Source: JBOGUF01 sp050696075 (lineage in GTDB: Bacteria > Chloroflexota > Chloroflexia > Thermomicrobiales > UBA6265). From it: a stretch of DNA of 7,530 bases. This document shows, piece after piece, positions 1 to 6,423 of the stretch. The stretch's first letter is position 1; each line of letters starts with the position of its first letter. The stretch is taken from the NCBI GenBank assembly GCA_050696075.1, contig JBOGUF010000112.1:1-7530 (forward strand). The letters are read 5' to 3'. The notes beneath the pieces are model-generated. The model saw only the letters and a list, made by a program, of their open reading frames with translations. It was not told the origin of the DNA and did no database searches. A program made the translations under genes and the position numbers.

Positions 1-779
1 ACGAGCAGGACAACCGGTGCCGCGAAGATCGCCCACTGGCCGAGGCTCAACACGCCCCATTGCAGCGAGAAGGAGATGATCGCCCCGAGGTCGATCGTGT
101 CACTCGGGCCGAGGCCGATCACGGTGAGCCCAACCAAGGCGAAGGCGGAGGCAACGGACGAGGTGGCCAAGCCGATGCCAATATACGGCAGCATATTGGG
201 TAGGATGTCCTGGAAGATGATCTCGCGGTCTTTCATGTTGGTCAATTTCGACAACTCAACGTACGGCCGCTCCCGCAGGCTCAAGACCTGGGATCGGATC
301 ACCCGCGCGGCAAAAGGCCAGCCGAAGATCGCCAGAATGAAGCCGAGCACCGGAATCGAGAGATGGGTTGTGTACCGGGCGAGGATGAAGATCAACGGCA
401 AAGTTGGAATTACCAGGATCATGTCGGTAAACGTGCGCAGGATGCTGTCGACGACCCCGCCCTTGTAGCCGGCGACGAATCCGACGACCACACCGATCGC
501 CGTCGAGATCACGCCGCCGATCACGGCCACCAGGAGCGAGTTGGGCAATCCGACCAGCACCAGACCAAAGACGTCGCGGCCGAATCGGTCCGTGCCGAAG
601 GGATGCTCCCGGCTCGGATCCTCGAAGATTCCGTAGGAGCCGGTGGCAAGTGGATCACGATCCCCGATAACCAGGCTGGTAATTGGGCTGGAGAGGATCG
701 CCGTGACGCAAAGGAAGATGGTAATCACCAGACCGACGCGAAACTTCCCGCTTGTGTGCCAGGTTCGTAGCAATGCCAT
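1..779 (-). CDS. DppC-type ABC transporter permease (3' end outside window)
   Basis: Inner-membrane permease subunit of a peptide/nickel-class (DppC/OppC-like) ABC importer; it would pair with the DppB-type permease encoded just upstream. The first 259 codons are visible and the gene runs off the left edge. What is seen: a first membrane segment at about residues 14-31, a periplasmic stretch with the family hallmark HPFGTDRFGRDVF (59-71), then hydrophobic segments at about 80-105, 120-135, 142-155 and 198-225. The cytoplasmic EAA loop that docks the ATPase lies at about 174-195 and ends in ILPN. That loop is unusual: EAA reads ELS (175-177) and the normally conserved glycine is Asn181. The ATG at 779-777 is chosen because an AAGGAGG Shine-Dalgarno lies 6 bases upstream. 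The gap to the upstream gene is filled by an inverted repeat. Family assignment is secure; the substrate is unknown. Confidence 0.93.
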   Translation of the reverse strand, partial: MALLRTWHTSGKFRVGLVITIFLCVTAILSSPITSLVIGDRDPLATGSYGIFEDPSREHPFGTDRFGRDVFGLVLVGLPNSLLVAVIGGVISTAIGVVVGFVAGYKGGVVDSILRTFTDMILVIPTLPLIFILARYTTHLSIPVLGFILAIFGWPFAARVIRSQVLSLRERPYVELSKLTNMKDREIIFQDILPNMLPYIGIGLATSSVASAFALVGLTVIGLGPSDTIDLGAIISFSLQWGVLSLGQWAIFAAPVVLL

Positions 780-785
780 CGCGAG

Positions 786-792
786 CCTCCTT
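786..792 (-). promoter_or_regulatory. Strong Shine-Dalgarno of the DppC-type permease
   Basis: Read on the minus strand this is AAGGAGG, 6 bases before the ATG at 779-777. It fixes the start codon. It begins one base pair outside the base of the large inverted repeat at 793-915, so folding of that repeat in the mRNA could affect access to it. Confidence 0.85.
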
Positions 793-915
793 GAGGCGTT
801 AGGCGTTAGGCGTTAGAACAGCGGCCCGGTCCGAGACGGGACCACGTGTCTCTCGTGGATTCGGACTTCTACGACATTTCATCCGTGTCCCCCAACGCCT
901 AACGCCTAACGCCTC
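793..915. repeat. Inverted-repeat element with triple heptad arms between the permease genes
   Basis: The left arm has three perfect tandem copies of AGGCGTT (794-800, 801-807, 808-814). The right arm has three perfect copies of the reverse complement AACGCCT (894-900, 901-907, 908-914). Bases 793 (g) and 915 (c) also pair, giving a 22-bp perfect stem around a 79-base loop (815-893). The outer end touches the last base of the upstream gene's TAG stop on one side and the Shine-Dalgarno of the next gene on the other, so the element occupies almost the entire intergenic gap. It could be a miniature inverted-repeat element, an intra-operon mRNA stabiliser or attenuator, or both. No T tract follows, so it is not a classic intrinsic terminator. 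I see no clear target-site duplication. Confidence 0.85.
829..866. other. Nested hairpin inside the inverted-repeat loop
   Basis: GTCCGA at 829-834 is complementary to TCGGAC at 861-866. Inside it, CCACG at 842-846 is complementary to CGTGG at 854-858 around a 7-base loop. An alternative, mutually exclusive hairpin pairs GGTCC (828-832) with GGACC (839-843). Whether any of these form in RNA cannot be decided by eye. Confidence 0.4.
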
Positions 916-2015
916 TACCGCGTGTGCTTGATGCGCGGGTCGAACAGCGGCAGCAGAAGGTCGATGATGAGGTTGAGGGTCAGCACGCCGAAGATGAGGA
1001 TGGCGATGACCCCCTGCGCCGTGTTGACGTCTTTGCGGTTGATTGCTTCGATGGAGAGATTGCCGATACCCGGATAGCGGAACAGCCGCTCGACGAGGAT
1101 GTTGCCGTTGATGACGCCGCCCATGACAATGCCGAGCGCGGCGATCTGGGGTAGCCACGCGTTGCGCATGACGTAGCGGTTGAGGATGCGCCAGGGGGAC
1201 AGCCCCTTGGCTTCGGCGTAGGTCAGGTAATCCTCACCAAGGATGTTGACAACGAGCGCCCGCGTGCCGATCAGCCAACCGGACGCACTCACGATGACGG
1301 TCGCCACGACGGGCAACGTACCGTATTTGATCACGCTGACGATGAAGTCCCACGACCACCCGATTTCGAGGCTCGCGTTGTAGGCCCCGTTGGGTGGAAA
1401 GATGGGATTCCGATAGGCGAGGAAGAAAACGAGGAAGAGGGCGACGAAGTACGCGGGGATATGGGAGAGGAGCAATGCGACATTTGTGATTGCATCTCCG
1501 ACCCGCGACCGCCTCGCCCGCCCGACGAAGGTGCCCCCGATCACCCCGATGACCCACCCGAGCAGCGTCGCGGTGCCGACCAGGCCGATCGTCCACGGCA
1601 GGGATCGCAGCACAAGTTCCATCGACGACGTCGGATAGCTCATAATCGACGGTCCGAAGTCCTGATGAATAATCAGGCGCTCCATGTACCGCAGATACTG
1701 TTCGAGCAGGCTGCCGTTGAGACCGAACACCTCCTGATAGTGCTCGACGACCTCCTCTGATCCGGATTGGGACGAATACTCGCCCTGTCGCGCCAATTCA
1801 CTGACCATCGCGGTAATCGGATCGCCGGGAAGCAGGCGAAAGAAGATGAAGGAAGCGGTGAAAGCGCCCCAGAGCGTGATGAGGTAGAGGCCGAACCGGC
1901 GCGCGACGTAGGCGACCATCGGGTTGACGCGCCGCCGCGCCTGAATCTGCTCGTCGTCTAGTGTCAGGTCGAGGGTGATCGATTCGGTCGACTGAGGAAG
2001 GACTTGGGTTGCCAT
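915..2015 (-). CDS. DppB-type ABC transporter permease
   Basis: Inner-membrane permease of a peptide/nickel-class ABC importer, 366 residues with the chosen start. After a polar N-terminal tail of about 38 residues comes the typical DppB opening: a membrane segment at about 42-62 ending in RLLPGDP, then a long periplasmic region (about 65-138). Further membrane segments lie at about 142-166, 178-200, 230-252, 290-308 and 335-357. The cytoplasmic EAA loop at 263-290 (AEAKGLS, with Gly271 kept and Pro289) is the docking site for the ATPase. The C-terminus ends in the DPRIK motif common in this family. The ATG at 2015-2013 is preferred over an in-frame TTG at 2039-2037 because AGGGGG lies 5 bases before the ATG. 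It follows the solute-binding protein gene by 78 bases and stops with TAG against the inverted repeat. It forms the translocation pore with the DppC-type partner; the cargo is inferred only from context. Confidence 0.94.
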   Translation of the reverse strand: MATQVLPQSTESITLDLTLDDEQIQARRRVNPMVAYVARRFGLYLITLWGAFTASFIFFRLLPGDPITAMVSELARQGEYSSQSGSEEVVEHYQEVFGLNGSLLEQYLRYMERLIIHQDFGPSIMSYPTSSMELVLRSLPWTIGLVGTATLLGWVIGVIGGTFVGRARRSRVGDAITNVALLLSHIPAYFVALFLVFFLAYRNPIFPPNGAYNASLEIGWSWDFIVSVIKYGTLPVVATVIVSASGWLIGTRALVVNILGEDYLTYAEAKGLSPWRILNRYVMRNAWLPQIAALGIVMGGVINGNILVERLFRYPGIGNLSIEAINRKDVNTAQGVIAILIFGVLTLNLIIDLLLPLFDPRIKHTR

Positions 2016-2020
2016 GGCTG

Positions 2021-2026
2021 CCCCCT
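2021..2026 (-). promoter_or_regulatory. Shine-Dalgarno deciding the DppB-type permease start
   Basis: Minus-strand AGGGGG, 5 bases before the ATG at 2015-2013. No comparable motif precedes the alternative in-frame TTG at 2039-2037, so the shorter product is preferred. Confidence 0.6.
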
Positions 2027-2093
2027 GCAATGGGTGCAAGGCCGGTGCGGGACCCGTCGGTGGACCCCGCCCCGGTCCTGGCTGGATCTCGGT

Positions 2094-3863
2094 CTACTGC
2101 GCGACCGGCTGCAGCTGACCGATCACGAAGAGGAACTGCGCCCACCAGTTGGCGGCGATGTTGTACTTGTTGTCGGGCGTCGGCCATCCAGTCCAGTACC
2201 GCGTGTTGAACGCGAACGTAAAGATGGTGTAGACGCTCGGCATCGCCGGCAGGTGTTTCAGGTACGCTTCGAGCCCCTGATCGAAGAGCGCCTTGTTCGC
2301 CGGATCTTCCGGGTTGACTAGTTCCAACTGCAAAGCAATGTCGTTCAGCTCAGGGATTTGGTTCCGCGTCACGTTCCGTGCGGGCAGCGACCGCTCGCCG
2401 ATCGGCTTGTAGTCCGCCGTGAGGAACTGTGTGTAGAGCTGGTTCGGATCCAGCGCCACCCCGCAGAGCCAGTGCGAGCTGATGTCGAACTCGCCGAGAT
2501 GCCAGGCATCGCTAAACGGTGTGCCGAGCAGGGACTTGACGTCCATCTGGATCCCGACCTCCGCGGCGTCCTGGGCCAGCAGCGCGGCGATCTGGTACAC
2601 CTCGCTCGCGACGTCGCCCGGTGTGATGACGGACAGCGCGAGCGGCTGGCCGTTCAGCGTTCGCGTGTCGCCATCCCGCGTCGAGCCGATGCTATCGAGC
2701 AGTTGATTCGCCCGGTCGATGTCGAATTCAAAGGCGTACTTCGACCGGATGTCCTCGTTCGTCCAGCGGTCGTGCAAGCCCCACGGCGCCCACGGGTACT
2801 GCGCCGGTTCAGTGGGCGGCTGCCAAATCGTCTGTCCGATCGTCTGCCGGTCGAGCAGGTACGAGATCGCCCATCGCCCTTCGGCCGTCGCAAAGAGACC
2901 GCTCGGCGAATCCTGGTTAAGCCAGATGCCGCGCGGGCAGGGATCGTCGAAGGCGAACTGGATCCAGTTGTCGTATTGCCCCCTCACTGCCTCTTGATTC
3001 AGGTAGGGGAGCCCGGGGATATCGACGTTGCCGTTGATGAACTCCTGCGCTTCCGCGTCCGGCGGCAGGGATTGGCGGAAGATCACGAACTCCGGCGTCG
3101 GGTTGAGGTTGGCGGCATTCCAGTAGTCCGGGTTCTTGCGCCAGACCTGCATGAACTGCTCTGGGATCGCTTGTTCAAGCACGTACGGCCCGGTGTAGAC
3201 CGGCGGGTTGTTCGCAAACGTGCCGGCGTCCTGCGTCTCCCAGACGTGCTTTGGCACGACCCGGAACCGATCACCGACGATGCCGACAAAGAAATTGTAG
3301 TGGAATCGCGGATTCGGCTTGCTCAGGGCGAAGACGACCGTTTGCGGGTTCGCCGCGGTAACGCTGGCGATGTAGTCGTTCGCCTCCGCCGAGCCGTTGA
3401 ACGCCGAATTGTTCTTCATCAGATCGAGCGAGAAGACAACGTCGTCCGCCGTATACGGCTGGCCGTCGTTCCATTTCGCGTTTGGGTTGAGCGAGATCGT
3501 CATCTCGGTGAAGTCGGCGTTGTACTCGAAGCCGGTCGCCAGGTGGTTGATCACCTCGCCCTGCTCGAAGTTGACGTAGAACATCGCCTCGCGACAGATC
3601 TGATTGACACCGTACTGGTACGCCTCGCCGTTGGGGATGTACGGGTTGAAGGAATCCCAGACCTGGTTCACCGGCCGGCTGATGACAACAGTCTGTTCGC
3701 GTGGCGTCGGAATGTTGGCCGCCTGCTTCGCGTACCGCAGCAGAACGGGCGCCTTTTGCCCATCGTGTGCCCGCGCGCCCCGTCCTTGCAATGCCGCAAA
3801 GGCCGCGGTCGCGGCCGATCCGGTCACCAACGTCCGACGAGAGAATCGCCGATTCGTACCCAT
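2094..3863 (-). CDS. Tat-exported family 5 extracellular solute-binding protein of an ABC importer
   Basis: Extracytoplasmic binding protein of the DppA/OppA/NikA family (SBP_bac_5), 589 residues, in the usual size range. It captures the cargo and delivers it to the two permeases encoded immediately downstream. The N-terminus has a twin-arginine signal: SRRTLVTG at about 8-15, then an alanine-rich hydrophobic stretch, with a likely cleavage after ARA (30-32). There is no lipobox cysteine, so it is not a typical lipoprotein. The family signature is clear at 130-142 (KWNDGQPYTADDV), followed by FSLDLM. The C-terminal lobe is rich in Trp, Tyr and Phe, as expected around a ligand pocket. The ATG at 3863-3861 has AAAGGAG 6 bases upstream. 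Members of this family bind peptides, but also oligosaccharides, nickel chelates, opines and other ligands. The adjacent sugar-type dehydrogenases favour a carbohydrate or opine-like ligand, which is inference. Confidence 0.95.
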   Translation of the reverse strand: MGTNRRFSRRTLVTGSAATAAFAALQGRGARAHDGQKAPVLLRYAKQAANIPTPREQTVVISRPVNQVWDSFNPYIPNGEAYQYGVNQICREAMFYVNFEQGEVINHLATGFEYNADFTEMTISLNPNAKWNDGQPYTADDVVFSLDLMKNNSAFNGSAEANDYIASVTAANPQTVVFALSKPNPRFHYNFFVGIVGDRFRVVPKHVWETQDAGTFANNPPVYTGPYVLEQAIPEQFMQVWRKNPDYWNAANLNPTPEFVIFRQSLPPDAEAQEFINGNVDIPGLPYLNQEAVRGQYDNWIQFAFDDPCPRGIWLNQDSPSGLFATAEGRWAISYLLDRQTIGQTIWQPPTEPAQYPWAPWGLHDRWTNEDIRSKYAFEFDIDRANQLLDSIGSTRDGDTRTLNGQPLALSVITPGDVASEVYQIAALLAQDAAEVGIQMDVKSLLGTPFSDAWHLGEFDISSHWLCGVALDPNQLYTQFLTADYKPIGERSLPARNVTRNQIPELNDIALQLELVNPEDPANKALFDQGLEAYLKHLPAMPSVYTIFTFAFNTRYWTGWPTPDNKYNIAANWWAQFLFVIGQLQPVAQ

Positions 3864-3869
3864 GCCGTG

Positions 3870-3876
3870 CTCCTTT
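3870..3876 (-). promoter_or_regulatory. Shine-Dalgarno of the solute-binding protein gene
   Basis: Minus-strand AAAGGAG, 6 bases before the ATG at 3863-3861. It is one of the two strongest ribosome binding sites in the window, fitting a protein that is usually made in excess over its permeases. Confidence 0.8.
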
Positions 3877-3977
3877 GCACTCCGCTCTGATGTGCGAACC
3901 TGACACCAACGCTGACCCGGGTTGGCGACATAACCGCCGCTGCAGTTCTGGCGAGGGTGGCGGCTGGCGAAGCTATT

Positions 3978-4003
3978 CGTAGCGTGAACCCTACGCTGCT
4001 ACG
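3978..4003. other. Weak hairpin overlapping the stop codon of the third dehydrogenase
   Basis: CGTAGC (3978-3983) is complementary to GCTACG (3998-4003). A competing 5-bp stem pairs AGCGT (3981-3985) with ACGCT (3993-3997). The structure overlaps the TAG at 4001-3999. There is no T run after it, so I do not call it a terminator. It could mark mRNA processing between the enzyme and transporter parts of the operon, or be chance. Confidence 0.25.
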
Positions 4004-5072
4004 CCAAGAACGCCGGGAGTGGCAGCCCTACCTCCTTTCCATCACCCATCGACAGCATCCCCGCCTCGAGAATTTCCTGCGCATCCCGAGAGATCTCGGG
4101 AGAGACGATCCCCTCGAACGGGCGATCGTGCAGCAGGCAACTGGTGAAGTAATCGGGCGCCGAGCGGTGGCTATCCGGCAGCGCCGGGGCCGCGATGGTT
4201 TCGGTTTCGGTCGAGCTCCGCTCACCCGATTGCCCTCGATTCGCGAGTTGAATTTCGGACTGTCCAGTGAGGGCGATGGCTCCATCGGTGCCGTAGATCA
4301 TAGCAGGGATACGGGTCGGCACCGCGGGCTGCGTCCAGGTCGCCTCGCAGATCGAATGGCCGTGCGGATAGCCGAGAACCATCACCGCATTGTCCTCGAC
4401 CGTGAAGAATTCCTTGGCGTACCGCCCGCCGAGCGCGATCACCCGCGCCGGTTGGCCCATGATCCAGCGACTGAGCACCGCGCCGTAGGAGCAAAAGTCG
4501 ATGGCCGCGCCGCCGCCGTTTTGCTCTCGCTCGATCAACCATCCCCAGCCAATGCGCGACACCGGTCCGTTGTGCTGGAAGTCCGCGGGCGGACCACCAT
4601 GCCCGGCTCGGTGATGCACCTGCCAGACCCGCCCAATTCTTCCCTCGTCGACCAGCCGCTTGGCATGGTGAATCGCCGGTGACCAGTTGGTCGGCCAATT
4701 CACCATTAAGCGGACGCCATGGCGCGCCGCCGTGGTCATCATGCGATCGGCCAGATTGAGTGAGGCCGCCATCGGCTTCTCTTTCATCACATGCACGCCG
4801 CGGGCCGCCGCATCCGCGATGACCTCGGCGGCGCGCAGATTGTCGGCGCAGGTGATGATCGCCTCGGGCTTCGCCTTGTCGTAGAGTTCCTCGGCGGTTC
4901 GGAAAGCAGGCACGCCAGATTGCTTCCGCTCGAAAAATGTCCGGAGTTCGTCATCGTCGATTGACATGCCGACGACGTCGGCGGTCGGGCTGGCCACGGC
5001 GCAGTCGAGCAGCCGCCCAAAGTGGAGGTGTTCCCCGCCGACGAAGGCGAGACGGATCTTCGTGGTGGACAT
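3999..5072 (-). CDS. Divergent Gfo/Idh/MocA-family oxidoreductase
   Basis: A 357-residue cytoplasmic protein with the two-domain plan of the family: an N-terminal Rossmann NAD(P)-binding domain (about 5-122) and a C-terminal alpha/beta substrate domain. The hallmark KEKP is present (97-100), containing the lysine that usually contacts substrate and cofactor. Two features are off-pattern. The glycine-rich loop reads FVGGEHLHFG (10-19) rather than GxGxx(G/A). The C-terminal signature usually written DxGxH or DxGxY reads DFCSY (192-196), after GGGAAI. The ATG at 5072-5070 is chosen because the Rossmann strand starts right after it; an in-frame TTG at 5111-5109 would add 13 basic, glycine-rich residues. 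No strong Shine-Dalgarno is visible for either start (GGGGA lies 11 bases before the ATG). It lies 44 bases after the second dehydrogenase and 135 bases before the transporter. Substrate is unknown; it may use an unusual cofactor-binding mode or have a non-redox role. Confidence 0.88.
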   Translation of the reverse strand: MSTTKIRLAFVGGEHLHFGRLLDCAVASPTADVVGMSIDDDELRTFFERKQSGVPAFRTAEELYDKAKPEAIITCADNLRAAEVIADAAARGVHVMKEKPMAASLNLADRMMTTAARHGVRLMVNWPTNWSPAIHHAKRLVDEGRIGRVWQVHHRAGHGGPPADFQHNGPVSRIGWGWLIEREQNGGGAAIDFCSYGAVLSRWIMGQPARVIALGGRYAKEFFTVEDNAVMVLGYPHGHSICEATWTQPAVPTRIPAMIYGTDGAIALTGQSEIQLANRGQSGERSSTETETIAAPALPDSHRSAPDYFTSCLLHDRPFEGIVSPEISRDAQEILEAGMLSMGDGKEVGLPLPAFLA

Positions 5073-5116
5073 GTTTGTTTCAATCCCCACCCGGCCGCGG
5101 CCTGGGTGCAATACGC

Positions 5117-6217
5117 CTACGACGCGGCGCTGGCCGCGTCGGCGTCCAAATGCACAGGTTGGCGACGAGGTAACGGCAAGGAAACCGGCTGCCCCGTCTC
5201 CGCCGACCGGTAGATGGCCAGGACCAGTTCGAGCGCGTCTCGGCCGGCGGCGCCGGTTTGGACGAGCGGCTTGTCGTCGAGGACGGCGTCGATCAGGTGC
5301 GCCAGCTTGCCGTAGTGTTGATCCTGGAGTGGAGTTTCGCGGACGGAGATCTGTCGCCAGCCTTTCAAATAGTCCGGCTGGTCAACGCGGTTGGTGAAAA
5401 CGCCGATCCCCTCGACACCGCTCCGCATCAGGATCGAGCCGTCCGGGCCGTCGATGCTGGTTGAGCTATGCGACCCGGCCACTGCCCAGCCCGCGTACCA
5501 TGTGCCAATGGCGCCGTTTCTGAACTTGAGCGTCGCGGCGACTGTGTCCTCGACGTCGATGTCGGTCAAGAGGGTGTCGCCCACCATCACCTCCTTGCGG
5601 AAGATCTCCTTCGAGGCGTAGACGCGTTCGACCGGTCCCAGCAGCCAGTTGATGAAATAGGCGGTGTAGATGCCCCGGTCCATCAGAATGCCTCCGCCCG
5701 CTATTTCCTTCTTCAGAAACCATGGCACGCGATGGGAGGACGGGTTGAGGCCAATGATGCCCATACCCATCACCTGGCCGCAGACTCCCTCGTCGAGCAG
5801 ATGCTTGACGGTCGGCCATATCTGGCCGAATTGAGGCTGATATCCCATCGCGAACTTGACCCCGGCTCGCTCGGCCGCGTCGACCATCGCATCGGCTTCT
5901 TCGATGGTGGTCGCAATCGGCTTTTCACAGAGCACGTGCTTGCCGGCTTCTGCAGCCGCGATCACCGGGGCGGCGTGAGCTGTGGGCCAGGTCGTGACGT
6001 CCACCATCTCGACACCCGGATGAGCAATCACGTCACGGTAGTCCTGGTAGTACGCTTCGATGCCCCACTGCTCGGCAGTTGACTTCGCCTTGGCCAGGTC
6101 GATGTCGGCGACGGCCACCACCCTTGCTCGTGGATTCCGCATCAGGTTGTGAATGTGTGCAAACTGGGCGATCCGGCCACAGCCGATGACCCCGACCCCG
6201 AGCTTCCGATCTGTCAT
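5117..6217 (-). CDS. Gfo/Idh/MocA-family oxidoreductase, glucose-fructose-oxidoreductase-like
   Basis: Complete 366-residue cytoplasmic NAD(P)-dependent dehydrogenase. The N-terminal Rossmann domain opens with VIGCGRIA (10-17), a clean nucleotide-binding loop, and continues to the CEKP motif (97-100) with its catalytic-site lysine. In the C-terminal domain GGGILMDRGIY (174-184) gives DxGxY instead of the DxGxH of inositol dehydrogenase-type members; Tyr at this place is typical of glucose-fructose oxidoreductase, xylose dehydrogenase and dihydrodiol dehydrogenase relatives. WLLGP follows (191-195). The tail after about 345 is low-complexity (Ala/Asp/Pro-rich) and probably disordered. The ATG at 6217-6215 has GAGGGGG 8 bases upstream. 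It is the second of three related but distinct enzymes in the same operon. Oxidation of a sugar or polyol at a ring carbon, or the reverse reduction, is likely from family knowledge; the exact substrate is not readable. Confidence 0.93.
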   Translation of the reverse strand: MTDRKLGVGVIGCGRIAQFAHIHNLMRNPRARVVAVADIDLAKAKSTAEQWGIEAYYQDYRDVIAHPGVEMVDVTTWPTAHAAPVIAAAEAGKHVLCEKPIATTIEEADAMVDAAERAGVKFAMGYQPQFGQIWPTVKHLLDEGVCGQVMGMGIIGLNPSSHRVPWFLKKEIAGGGILMDRGIYTAYFINWLLGPVERVYASKEIFRKEVMVGDTLLTDIDVEDTVAATLKFRNGAIGTWYAGWAVAGSHSSTSIDGPDGSILMRSGVEGIGVFTNRVDQPDYLKGWRQISVRETPLQDQHYGKLAHLIDAVLDDKPLVQTGAAGRDALELVLAIYRSAETGQPVSLPLPRRQPVHLDADAASAAS

Positions 6218-6225
6218 GCGTCATT

Positions 6226-6232
6226 CCCCCTC
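6226..6232 (-). promoter_or_regulatory. Shine-Dalgarno of the second dehydrogenase
   Basis: Minus-strand GAGGGGG, 8 bases before the ATG at 6217-6215. A closer ATG at 6224-6222 is in another reading frame and does not lead to the protein. Confidence 0.65.
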
Positions 6233-6269
6233 TGTTGGCAGGCGTTAAGCATTCGGCATCTCATCTCCC

Positions 6270-6346
6270 CGTCATGCCGAGCGCCAGCGAGGTATCTCTC
6301 CGCGGCGTTCAGACGGACGAGATTCCTCACTCCGATCGGAATGACG
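6270..6346. repeat. Imperfect palindromic element of the dispersed-repeat type
   Basis: Bases 6270-6299 and the reverse complement of 6317-6346 align over about 28 columns with five mismatches and one single-base gap, leaving a loop of about 17 bases. Both arms begin GTCAT(G/T)CCGA and share GAGG(T/A)ATCTC near the loop. The right arm also holds the perfect palindrome TCCGATCGGA (6331-6340). This looks like the GTCATTCCGAG...GAGGAATCTC type of intergenic palindrome repeated in many bacterial genomes, recalled from general knowledge and not searched. It lies wholly in the 206-base gap between two dehydrogenase genes. Confidence 0.65.
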
Positions 6347-6384
6347 CCATTCGCACCTCCCTGGTCACCCACGTTGGTTGTTCC

Positions 6385-6400
6385 GGCGCGGCATCGCGCC
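6385..6400. other. GC-only hairpin after the first dehydrogenase gene
   Basis: GGCGCG (6385-6390) is perfectly complementary to CGCGCC (6395-6400) around a 4-base loop. On the minus-strand transcript it lies 23 bases past the TAG stop at 6426-6424. No U tract follows, so it is not a canonical intrinsic terminator. It could protect the mRNA 3' end after processing or simply be chance in GC-rich DNA. Confidence 0.4.
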
Positions 6401-6423
6401 TGCGTTGACGTTCATCTGTCGAT

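Noticed and set aside
793..915. Interpretation of the large inverted repeat as an intrinsic terminator
   Set aside because: The loop is 79 bases long, no T run follows the stem, and the downstream gene is the obligate partner of the upstream one.
2072..2111. The TTG start at 2039 or read-through from the binding protein into the DppB-type permease
   Set aside because: The TAG at 2096-2094 is clear, and an ATG at 2015 has a better Shine-Dalgarno than the TTG at 2039.
2358..3890. A long plus-strand open frame (about 510 codons) opposite the solute-binding protein gene
   Set aside because: It is antisense to a clear family 5 binding protein, is very rich in Arg and Val as expected from reverse-complemented GC-rich codons, and shows no recognisable domain.
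3864..3998. A possible internal promoter ahead of the solute-binding protein gene
   Set aside because: I could not find a convincing -35/-10 pair; the best hexamers match poorly and position alone is not evidence.
3957..4682. A plus-strand open frame of about 241 codons opposite the third dehydrogenase
   Set aside because: It mirrors the coding strand of a recognisable enzyme; its composition (Arg-, Pro- and Gly-rich) and lack of motifs mark it as a shadow.
5077..5088. GTTTCAATCCCC resembles the end of many CRISPR repeats (ATTGAAAC on the other strand)
   Set aside because: It occurs once, in the leader of a dehydrogenase gene, with no second repeat, spacer pattern or cas gene.
5093..5102. 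Perfect palindrome GGCCGCGGCC between the second and third dehydrogenase genes
   Set aside because: Only 10 bases, all G/C; expected by chance in such DNA and with no repeat partner.
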